A DNA stretch of 16,636 bases, from positions 1 to 16,636 of the forward strand of contig CBDUMN010000079.1 in NCBI GenBank assembly GCA_965368335.1. The letters run 5' to 3'. Shown piece after piece: positions 8,055 to 14,593 of the stretch. This stretch comes from CBDUMN01 sp965368335. Its GTDB lineage: Bacteria > Pseudomonadota > Alphaproteobacteria > Rhodospirillales > JAPHRK01. The position numbers and the translations under genes were made by a program. Every line of letters starts with the position of its first letter. The first letter of the stretch is position 1. The notes beneath the pieces are model-generated. The model saw only the letters and a program-made list of their open reading frames with translations. It did not search any database and was not told where the DNA came from.

Positions 8055-8318
8055 ATGAGCAGTTTAGAAAGGCAACTTCAAGGCTATCGCCTGACCACGG
8101 CCGAGATCACCTATCACATGCCCGATCATCCGGCGCTCCTCCAGAAATTCATCTGGCAAAACCTCGATCTCGCACCGAAATTTCCCGAACTATACGGCTT
8201 CTTGAAATTCTGGGAACGGAATCTCGACGGCAAACTACATTCGGTCCTCGTCGCCAGCACCGAGCTGATACACCCCGTCGAGTTCCGGCTCGTCGAAGAC
8301 GAATTTCAGGTTCACTAA
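8055..8318 (+). CDS. usg: Usg family protein
   Basis: A small cytoplasmic protein of 87 residues in the Usg-like family. Family hallmarks are the opening LQGYRLTTAEITYHMPDHP and the central segment with the dipeptide WQ, LAPKFPEL and FLKFWERNLDGKLHSV. No signal peptide or membrane segment is visible. The biochemical role is unknown; an old annotation ties Usg to phosphoribosylanthranilate isomerase, and I would not repeat that as a function. The ATG at 8055 has an excellent AAGGAG six bases upstream. The family is, to my knowledge, nearly confined to Alphaproteobacteria, which makes this gene the best taxonomic marker in the window. Its TAA stop overlaps the stop of the convergent MBL-fold gene in the tetranucleotide CTAA. 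Confidence 0.88.
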   Translation: MSSLERQLQGYRLTTAEITYHMPDHPALLQKFIWQNLDLAPKFPELYGFLKFWERNLDGKLHSVLVASTELIHPVEFRLVEDEFQVH

Positions 8319-8974
8319 AAAGCCGCTTTCCACCACATGGAAGCTTCGCCAGCCGTCCAGTGAGGACCGTGGCCGCTGAACAGGACCGTCTCCTCAGGCA
8401 CTTCGTCGAGGAAACGTGTGATCGATTCAAATAACGTCTGGCCATTGCCACCCGGTAGATCGGTCCGGCCGACGCCATGGTTGAACAGGGTATCGCCGGT
8501 GAAGGCGAAACCGTCGAAGACAAAACAAACACCGCCTGGCGTATGGCCCGGCGTATGAACGGTTTTTACGTCACTATCGAGAAATTTTAGCGTCGGCTCG
8601 CCTTCAAAAAACTGGAGGTCTTTAGGCTCTTCAAGCTGCATTCCCATCATCATGGATGCCATGGAAACCGCCTGATCGAGCACAGGCTTTTCGTCCGAAT
8701 GAGCATGACAAGGGATATTGAGGTCATCCTGAACGCCCCGCACGCCGCTGATGTGATCCGGGTGCCCATGGGTCAGCAAAACATCGGTCGCCTTACCCCC
8801 ACTGGCCGCAATTTGCTCCAAGACTCTGGCCGGATTTGCGCCCGGATCGATGACGATCTGATCGCCCTCTTTACCTTTCTGCACAATAAAACAGTTCTGG
8901 TACCAAGGCGGCTCACTCACCACGATGGTTACCGTGTAATCTCCAAACTGCAGTGATTGGTTTCCGGTCGTCAT
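8315..8974 (-). CDS. MBL-fold metallo-hydrolase (glyoxalase II-like)
   Basis: A metallo-beta-lactamase-fold hydrolase of 219 residues, probably with a two-metal centre. All ligands are visible: THGHPDH at 68-74 (His69, His71, Asp73, His74), HTPGHT at 140-145 (His144), GDTLF with Asp161, and SGHGP with His202. The GRTD at 169-172 is common in the glyoxalase II and lactonase-like branch. Substrate cannot be assigned: the C-terminal substrate domain of true glyoxalase II is missing, and the persulfide dioxygenase pattern is not evident. There is no signal peptide, so it should be cytoplasmic. The ATG at 8974 has a moderate GGGGTG site. It converges on usg with a 4-base stop overlap and is alone on its strand here. 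Confidence 0.88.
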   Translation of the reverse strand: MTTGNQSLQFGDYTVTIVVSEPPWYQNCFIVQKGKEGDQIVIDPGANPARVLEQIAASGGKATDVLLTHGHPDHISGVRGVQDDLNIPCHAHSDEKPVLDQAVSMASMMMGMQLEEPKDLQFFEGEPTLKFLDSDVKTVHTPGHTPGGVCFVFDGFAFTGDTLFNHGVGRTDLPGGNGQTLFESITRFLDEVPEETVLFSGHGPHWTAGEASMWWKAAF

Positions 8975-9100
8975 TTAAGGCACCCCAAAAAGCTCGATAT
9001 TTAAGTGCGCGCAGACTGATGGTTTGCGTCCCAAAGGTCAAGCTGTCCCTTGCCTTGTTTTCACTTCCGCGTAAGAATTTAAGAAGATGGAGGCGACAGC

Positions 9101-9286
9101 ATGGAACGACCCATCGGCCGTAAGGTCATTTTCAAAGGTCCCAACATAACCGTTTATGAAGAACGGGAACGTTTCGCCATTTACGACCGGCGGAAGAAAG
9201 CAGTCACGGCGCGCTTTTCTCTAAAAGATATCGGGCGATGGGTGGAGTATGTATCAGACAAAGAGCGCCTGAACAGAGAACGTTAA
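9101..9286 (+). CDS. Small basic hypothetical protein (61 aa)
   Basis: I do not recognise this family. It starts at an ATG with GGAGG seven bases upstream, which is strong evidence for translation. The product is rich in Arg, Lys and Glu. The first half looks like short beta strands (GRKVIFKGPNITVYEE, RFAIYDRRKKAVTARFS) and is followed by a helix-like LKDIGRWVEYVSDKERLNRER. There is no signal peptide or membrane segment. The net charge is positive, so nucleic-acid or ribosome contact is possible but not shown. It follows the divergent MBL-fold gene by 126 bases and precedes a 30-residue membrane peptide gene by 82 bases. Confidence 0.7.
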   Translation: MERPIGRKVIFKGPNITVYEERERFAIYDRRKKAVTARFSLKDIGRWVEYVSDKERLNRER

Positions 9287-9354
9287 AAATTATTGTTAGC
9301 CCTCCTTACAAAGTTTGACGCCCCACCCCATATGCCTTTTACTCCGGGATTATT

Positions 9355-9361
9355 GGGAAGG
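9355..9361 (+). promoter_or_regulatory. Ribosome binding site of the 30-aa peptide gene
   Basis: GGGAAGG lies seven bases before the ATG at 9369, an ideal Shine-Dalgarno arrangement supporting translation of this very short frame. Confidence 0.6.
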
Positions 9362-9368
9362 CCGTTTT

Positions 9369-9461
9369 ATGTCCAAGATCGATAAATTACTCATTGGCAT
9401 GAGTGCATTCGTTCTCATTTCAATCGTCGTTCAGGAAGCCTTCGCCCACTTCGCCTCATAA
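9369..9461 (+). CDS. Very small predicted single-pass membrane peptide (30 aa)
   Basis: A short frame running from ATG at 9369 to TAA at 9459-9461. The product has a charged start (MSKIDK), then a hydrophobic stretch of about 16 residues (LLIGMSAFVLISIVVQ), then EAFAHFAS. This fits either a one-pass small membrane protein or a signal-like peptide ending near AFA. The GGGAAGG ribosome site at ideal spacing is the main support. It sits 82 bases after the 61-residue gene and 39 bases before the CoA-transferase, on the same strand, so a shared transcript is possible. No function is proposed. A chance frame cannot be excluded without homologues. Confidence 0.5.
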   Translation: MSKIDKLLIGMSAFVLISIVVQEAFAHFAS

Positions 9462-9500
9462 CGCCTTCCCCTACCGCCGGGAATCGTGTTCCATGGCGGC

Positions 9501-10739
9501 ATGAAAAACCTTCCAGATAAACCGCTTTCCGGCATTCGTGTTTTGGAACTCAGCCGCATTATGGCCGGCCCCTGGGCTGGGCAGGTTTTGGCCGATCTCG
9601 GAGCGGAAGTTATCAAGGTTGAACGGCCTGGAACGGGCGACGACACCCGCACCTGGGGACCGCCCTTCCTAAAGACCGCCGATGGAGAAGAAACGAAAGA
9701 ATCCGCATACTATCTGGCAGCCAACCGAGGGAAGAAATCGGTTTGCGTCGATATAACGACACCTGAGGGCCAGGCTTTAATCACTCAACTGGCTGAAAAA
9801 TCAGACATTTTGATCGAAAACTTTAAAGTTGGCGGATTAACCAAATACGGCCTCGATTACTCGACCCTCAAGAAGCTCCATCCCGGGCTGATCTACGCAT
9901 CGATCACCGGGTTCGGACAAACCGGACCGAACAAAGAACGGGCCGGTTACGACGTAATGATTCAGGCGATGGGTGGCTTGATGAGTATTACCGGTGAAGC
10001 CGATGGCGAGCCGGGCGGCGGCCCGATGAAGGTTGGCATCCCCATCGTCGACCTCGTAACAGGTCTATACACCGTCATTGCGGTCCAGGCTGCGTTAAGA
10101 CAACGAGAAGCTACAGGAGCCGGTCAGCATATCGACATGGCTCTTTTCGACGTTCAAGTCGGCCTGCTCGCCAATCAGGCATCCAACTATCTTATTAGCG
10201 GGAATGTTCCTCAACGAATGGGCTCGGCGCACCCAAACATCGCCCCTTACCAAAGCTTTGCCACTAAAGACGGGCACCTGTTGCTGGCGGTTGGCAACGA
10301 TGGGCAGTTCGCCAAGTTCTGTAAAGTTGCTGGTCAGCCAGGGCTCGCTGAAGACTCCCGTTTTGCAACCAATGCTCAACGGGTGCTTAATCGGGCCGAT
10401 CTGATCCCTCTAGTCGCCAATTGGATGGCGCAAAAGACCACAGCGGAATGGGAGACGTATCTTGGCAGTGAAGCTGTTCCTTGCGGGCCGATCAACGATA
10501 TCGGCGAGGTTTTCGCACAGGATCAAATCGAAGCGCGTGGCCTCAAACTTGAGCTCCCTCATCCAGCCTCGGAAACCGTTCCCATGGCGGCCCCTCCGCT
10601 CCGTATGAACGGACAAATCAATCATGGCGAAACGGCGCCCCCCCAACTAGGGCAGCATACCCACGAAGTCCTGAGCAGTATCCTTAATATAAAAAACGAA
10701 GAAATCGACCGCTTAAGGATTGATGGCGTTATCGCCTAA
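9501..10739 (+). CDS. CaiB/BaiF family (class III) CoA-transferase
   Basis: Transfers CoA between carboxylic acids through aspartyl-CoA thioester intermediates; cytoplasmic. From the ATG at 9501 the product has 412 residues, normal for the family. The start PLSGIRVLELSRIMAGPWAGQVLADLGAEVIKVE (8-41) is diagnostic, as are TGFGQTGP at 136-143 and GYDVMIQAMGGLMSITG at 149-165. Asp184 in the IPIVDLVTG segment is in the position of the nucleophilic Asp of formyl-CoA transferase. A GTG at 9486 would add five residues and has GGGA only three bases upstream, so 9501 is preferred but not certain. Substrate is unknown; formyl-, succinyl- or racemase-like members cannot be told apart here. The stop overlaps the convergent RudS-like gene in CTAA. 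Neighbouring acyl-CoA genes fit a role in organic-acid catabolism. Confidence 0.9.
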   Translation: MKNLPDKPLSGIRVLELSRIMAGPWAGQVLADLGAEVIKVERPGTGDDTRTWGPPFLKTADGEETKESAYYLAANRGKKSVCVDITTPEGQALITQLAEKSDILIENFKVGGLTKYGLDYSTLKKLHPGLIYASITGFGQTGPNKERAGYDVMIQAMGGLMSITGEADGEPGGGPMKVGIPIVDLVTGLYTVIAVQAALRQREATGAGQHIDMALFDVQVGLLANQASNYLISGNVPQRMGSAHPNIAPYQSFATKDGHLLLAVGNDGQFAKFCKVAGQPGLAEDSRFATNAQRVLNRADLIPLVANWMAQKTTAEWETYLGSEAVPCGPINDIGEVFAQDQIEARGLKLELPHPASETVPMAAPPLRMNGQINHGETAPPQLGQHTHEVLSSILNIKNEEIDRLRIDGVIA

Positions 10740-11701
10740 AGCCGCTGATCGGTCATCAGTGGCAAAGGAAACGGTTTAAAATAACTCTGGTCCGCCAAAA
10801 AGCTCATCTTGTGGCGAAGAAGCAGGTCTTCCAGAGCGCCAAGCGGCACCGAGCGGCCCACTTCACCTTTCTCATACCCGGCAATAACGGTTTTCACCAC
10901 GTCCGCTTCCGTTTCGTTAACACGGCTTTCGACAAACCCGGCGACATGCTCCAATACGTCCTTATGAGCTTGGCGATCTGCGGGCTTGGAGAGGGCCGCC
11001 ATAAACCCACGGCGGTATTCATTGGCAGCCTGATGCTTGGGCCAGTCGAAGGCCTCTCCAATCATCATGCCAAGATAGTTGTTCGCCTCGGGATCATGAG
11101 CCATCAAAAGAAGACTCTCTTTGGCGTGAAACTCTGCTAAGGCATTGATATCCCATTGGCCGTCGAACAAACGATTCATTCGGTTATAGGCAAAAACCCG
11201 TTCGAGAAAGTTTTCAAAAAGCCTCGGATCTTTGAGACGACGCTCTTCTTCAACCGGCAGCCCCCGCATACGCTCAGTGATAACCCGGGCGAAAACACCC
11301 CGACCCGTCACGCCGGTCACTTTGTCGTTCTCCCGCACCTCGAGCCAGTAAAGGCCGCAACTGGGCGATTTGCTCTTGAAGATAAAACCCGAAATTTTTT
11401 CTTTTCGAAGCTCGGCAACCCGTCGTTCGGCAAGGTCGAGCAATTTAGCCGTATGGTCCCGGCCACTGTCGATTTCACGAAAATGAAGACGGTTGTCTTC
11501 ATGCACAAGATGGGCCGGTGGACGGGGTGTCGGCAGGCCGATTTCTGTTTCAGGGCAGATGGGAATGAATTTAGCAAAAGGGCTGAGTTCGTCGGCAATC
11601 AACGCATTACGAACGCTTTCACCATCGTAACGCACATTCTCATCAAGTAGGCAGGACGAAACCCCTAGCTTGATAGCACTGTCTTGCTGCCCAACGGTCA
11701 T
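10736..11701 (-). CDS. rudS: TudS (DUF523)-DUF1722 fusion, RudS-type tRNA 4-thiouridine desulfidase
   Basis: Two domains. The TudS desulfidase domain (about 10-150) carries the three cysteines expected to hold a [4Fe-4S] cluster: C17 in GVSSCLL, C49 in ICPETEIGLP and C115 in KSPSCGLY, plus GVFARV at 135-140. DUF1722 covers about 185-305 (ALAEFHAKESLLLMAHDP, followed later by LLLRHKMSFLADQSYF). From recalled literature, this exact fusion was characterised as RudS, which removes sulfur from s4U in tRNA, with DUF1722 binding tRNA. The neighbour supports this: thiI, which installs s4U, lies 58 bases upstream on the same strand with no terminator between. The ATG at 11701 has a strong GGGAGGG site. 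Older annotation would read 'DUF523 and DUF1722 domain-containing protein' or YbgA-like. Architecture is certain; substrate is inferred from family and context. Confidence 0.87.
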   Translation of the reverse strand: MTVGQQDSAIKLGVSSCLLDENVRYDGESVRNALIADELSPFAKFIPICPETEIGLPTPRPPAHLVHEDNRLHFREIDSGRDHTAKLLDLAERRVAELRKEKISGFIFKSKSPSCGLYWLEVRENDKVTGVTGRGVFARVITERMRGLPVEEERRLKDPRLFENFLERVFAYNRMNRLFDGQWDINALAEFHAKESLLLMAHDPEANNYLGMMIGEAFDWPKHQAANEYRRGFMAALSKPADRQAHKDVLEHVAGFVESRVNETEADVVKTVIAGYEKGEVGRSVPLGALEDLLLRHKMSFLADQSYFKPFPLPLMTDQRL

Positions 11702-11759
11702 TCAACCCTCCCTTTCATAAGGAGCTATCATGTCACCAAGCAGGCGAGGCAACAAGGGA

Positions 11760-13250
11760 CTAGACGTCGGCGTCGTCGGAGAGTCCGTTTTCTTCCGCAT
11801 ACTTACGCACCGCCGCGATATCTCCCTCGAAAGCGTAGACATCGTAGCCGTGACGTTGCAGCGTCTCTGCAACATAAGGAGATTGGGTGCCAAATGCACA
11901 ATAGACGATATAGGTCTTGTCTTTATCGAGCACTCGGTAGTTTTCAACCAGCTTGAAAGCGTTTTGGTGCTGCGCGCCCTTGATCCGCCATTCTTCAAAT
12001 TCTCCCTTATGACGGCAGTCGATAACCACCGCGCCTTGGGGAATTTCACTCTTAAACAGATAAGGCGCGCTCATGTCGCGGGGGCTGACCTCTTTAACCT
12101 CAAGCACTTTCCTGTTTTCCAGGGCATCGGCAAGAACGGATAAGTCCATCTTGCCTTCCTCACGGTCAATTTCGTAGATTGAGCTTGAAGTTACGGGTTT
12201 GCGTTCGGTGAGGTTGCAGAACTCTTTGATATTCTCCGAAATCTGCCCCGTTCCGATATGGAACGCCTCACGGATGATCTCTTCTTTGTCAAAACCGATG
12301 GCCGGACGCAAAACAGGCTTTTCGGAAATAGATTCGATAGAGGCCAGATTGGACAGCGTTTGTGAGGAAACCTGCCCAATGGCCTCACCCGTCACAATGG
12401 CGTCGGCATAGGTTTGGAAAGCCACTTTGTTGGCCGCCCGGTACATCAGGCGCTTGAGCACGACCTGCCAATAGGGCTGATAAACTTTATCGCGCATGTG
12501 GTCGATGACATCATTGAACTCCACCACATGGAAGCGCGGTGAATAGCCATAAGACCAGTTATCGATCAAAGCTTTCGTCACCATTAGGACACTGCGCTCA
12601 TAGGCCACGCCACCGAGATTGCAAAAGACGAAATCCATGGGTGCGCCACGTCGCATGACCCGCCAGGCTGCAACGGGGCTATCGAACCCTCCCGACATTA
12701 AGGTAACCACCCGCCCCTGTGTGCCGAGCGGCAGCCCCCCTGCTCCCGGCACCCGGTCGGTGTAAAGAAACGCCTTGGTGTCCATCACCTCAACCCGGAC
12801 GGTCACCTCCGGATTTTTGAGTTTGACCTTGCCGCCGCCATGCTCCACCAAAGCGCCGCCCAATCGACGCTCGATATCGGGAGATTTAAACGGATGCTTG
12901 CCGGTTCGTTTAGCGCGGACAACGAATGTCCGCCCCCGCACCTTCTCGGCGAAAAGCACCTTTCCGGCTTCAATGATTTCTTCCAGATCGGCCGAAGCGT
13001 AACCCTGCACCCTGGAGATGGAACTGATGCCGAAAACCCGAGGCAGCACCTCCATGGCCTTTTCCGCCTGAGGTGTTTCCAACATAATGCGCCCCATAAC
13101 CAGCTTATGGGTGTACTCAGCCCCCACGGACGTCATCGCGTCGTCGATATTCCGTTTCAGAATTTTATCGAAACGCTTGCGGGTCTGGTTGGACTTAGTC
13201 GCCACTTCCTGGGCGTAGCGAACGATAATGGTCTCGGTTTCCTGGCTCAT
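11760..13250 (-). CDS. thiI: tRNA 4-thiouridine synthase ThiI, with C-terminal rhodanese domain
   Basis: Adenylates U8 of tRNA and replaces O4 with sulfur taken from IscS; forms with a rhodanese domain can also supply sulfur for thiazole synthesis. From the ATG at 13250 it has 496 residues, close to E. coli ThiI. A ferredoxin-like plus THUMP region covers about 1-165. The PP-loop SGGFDS is at 186-191 with Asp190. TGEAIGQVSSQTL is at 287-299. Cys345 in EFCNLT matches E. coli Cys344. The rhodanese domain (about 395-485) has VIDCR and the loop YCAFGTQS with Cys451, matching the persulfide Cys456. A TTG at 13310 is rejected because it falls inside the upstream terminator hairpin. The ribosome site before 13250 is poor, so expression may be low. 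The RudS-like eraser follows directly. Confidence 0.95.
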   Translation of the reverse strand: MSQETETIIVRYAQEVATKSNQTRKRFDKILKRNIDDAMTSVGAEYTHKLVMGRIMLETPQAEKAMEVLPRVFGISSISRVQGYASADLEEIIEAGKVLFAEKVRGRTFVVRAKRTGKHPFKSPDIERRLGGALVEHGGGKVKLKNPEVTVRVEVMDTKAFLYTDRVPGAGGLPLGTQGRVVTLMSGGFDSPVAAWRVMRRGAPMDFVFCNLGGVAYERSVLMVTKALIDNWSYGYSPRFHVVEFNDVIDHMRDKVYQPYWQVVLKRLMYRAANKVAFQTYADAIVTGEAIGQVSSQTLSNLASIESISEKPVLRPAIGFDKEEIIREAFHIGTGQISENIKEFCNLTERKPVTSSSIYEIDREEGKMDLSVLADALENRKVLEVKEVSPRDMSAPYLFKSEIPQGAVVIDCRHKGEFEEWRIKGAQHQNAFKLVENYRVLDKDKTYIVYCAFGTQSPYVAETLQRHGYDVYAFEGDIAAVRKYAEENGLSDDADV

Positions 13251-13290
13251 GGCGCGCAGGTTTAGCCCTTGATCCGTTGGGAGGCAAGCA

Positions 13291-13325
13291 ACAAAAGGCC
13301 CGCCTCTCAATCAAAGGGGCGAGCC
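13291..13325 (-). terminator. Intrinsic terminator after bktB
   Basis: On the minus strand GGCTCGCCCC and GAGGCGGGCC pair with one mismatch and one G-T wobble around a nine-base loop, followed by TTTTGTT. It lies 27 bases after the thiolase stop and 41 bases before the thiI start, so it ends the acyl-CoA dehydrogenase-thiolase transcript and separates it from thiI. Confidence 0.85.
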
Positions 13326-13351
13326 TATCGTTTCGGTGTGTTTGCCGAGCT

Positions 13352-14545
13352 TTACCGCTGGAGGTTTTCCAGCACCAGGGCGATACCCTGACCGCCGCCG
13401 ATGCACATGGTCACCAGACCATAGCGACCGCCCGTCCTTTGCAACTCATAAAGCGCCTTGACGGTAATAATCGCGCCAGTGCCACCCACCGGGTGCCCTA
13501 AAGCAACAGCGCCGCCATTGGGATTGACCTTGGCCGGATCGAGACCGAGAACCTTGGAAACCGCGCAGGCCTGGGAAGCAAAGGCTTCGTTCGACTCGAT
13601 AACATCCAGATCATCGACCGAAAGCCCAGCCCGTTTCAAAGCCTGCTCACTGGCAGGCACCGGCCCCATTCCCATCAGTTCAGGCTCAACACCCGCATGA
13701 CCGTAAGAAACGATGCGCGCCATGGGGTTGGCCCCACGTTTCTCGGCTTCCTTGGCCTCCATCAAAACAACAGCGCCCGCACCATCGTTGATGCCCGAGG
13801 CATTGCCTGCCGTGACCGTTCCGTCCTTTTTAAACACCGCCCTCAACTTCTGCATGTCTTCAATCGAAGCATTGGTGCGAACATGTTCGTCAGTCGTAAA
13901 GGAGACGGTTTCCCGACGCTTCTTTACTTCGACGGGAACGATCTGCTCCTTGAAGTAGCCCTGCTCAAGGGCATTGGCAGCCCGACGATGGCTCTCAAGG
14001 GCAAAGGCGTCCTGCTGTTCACGGCTGATATCGTGTTTGGCCGCAACGTTTTCCGCCGTAATTCCCATATGGCCGTGTCCGAAGGGATCGTGGAGAGCCG
14101 CCGTCATCATATCGATCATTTCCGACGGCCCCATCTTGGTGCCCCAGCGGGCGCCGGGAACCAAATAGCCAGCCCGGCTCATACTTTCAGCCCCACCGGC
14201 CAGGGCCACTTCGGCATCGCCCAGCAAAACCGACTGGGTTGCAGAAACAATGGCCTGAACACCACTGCCGCAGAGCCGGTTTAAGGTCATGGCAGGCACT
14301 TCCTTGGGAATACCCGCATCCATGGCCGCAACGCGGGAGAGATACATGTCTCTGGCTTCGGTATGGATCACATTGCCATAAACCACATGCCCCACATCGC
14401 TTCCCTCAATGCCCGCGCGGCTCATCGCCTCGCGAGCGACGATTGCGCCTAGTTCCGTAGGCGGAACACTCGCCAAACTTCCGCCAAAACCACCAATAGC
14501 GGTTCGAGTACCGGAAACGATAACCACCTCACGCTGTGAAGACAT
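13352..14545 (-). CDS. bktB: Acetyl-CoA C-acyltransferase (BktB-like beta-ketothiolase)
   Basis: Class II thiolase that condenses or cleaves 3-ketoacyl-CoA with CoA; cytoplasmic tetramer in the family. The 397 residues show Cys92 in NRLCGSG (acyl-enzyme nucleophile), NEAFA near 318-322, His351 in GHPVGGTGA and Cys381 in CIGGGQG (proton transfer). The opening SGTRTAIGGFGGSLASVPPTELG and the GNVIHTEARDMYLSRVAA segment closely resemble what I remember of Cupriavidus necator BktB, which accepts propionyl- as well as acetyl-CoA. That would fit the propionate genes in this window, but substrate range is inferred. The ATG at 14545 has AGGA six bases upstream. The gene follows the acyl-CoA dehydrogenase by 48 bases without a terminator, so the two are probably co-transcribed; a strong terminator follows. 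Plain PhaA or AtoB function is the alternative. Confidence 0.92.
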   Translation of the reverse strand: MSSQREVVIVSGTRTAIGGFGGSLASVPPTELGAIVAREAMSRAGIEGSDVGHVVYGNVIHTEARDMYLSRVAAMDAGIPKEVPAMTLNRLCGSGVQAIVSATQSVLLGDAEVALAGGAESMSRAGYLVPGARWGTKMGPSEMIDMMTAALHDPFGHGHMGITAENVAAKHDISREQQDAFALESHRRAANALEQGYFKEQIVPVEVKKRRETVSFTTDEHVRTNASIEDMQKLRAVFKKDGTVTAGNASGINDGAGAVVLMEAKEAEKRGANPMARIVSYGHAGVEPELMGMGPVPASEQALKRAGLSVDDLDVIESNEAFASQACAVSKVLGLDPAKVNPNGGAVALGHPVGGTGAIITVKALYELQRTGGRYGLVTMCIGGGQGIALVLENLQR

Positions 14546-14593
14546 ATTATTTCCTATTCACAAATAGTTATGCTTGCTTACTGAACTTATACT

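Noticed and set aside
13251..13310. N-terminal extension of ThiI from a TTG at 13310
   Set aside because: The added codons lie in the terminator hairpin of the preceding gene and lack homology; the ATG at 13250 matches the normal family start.
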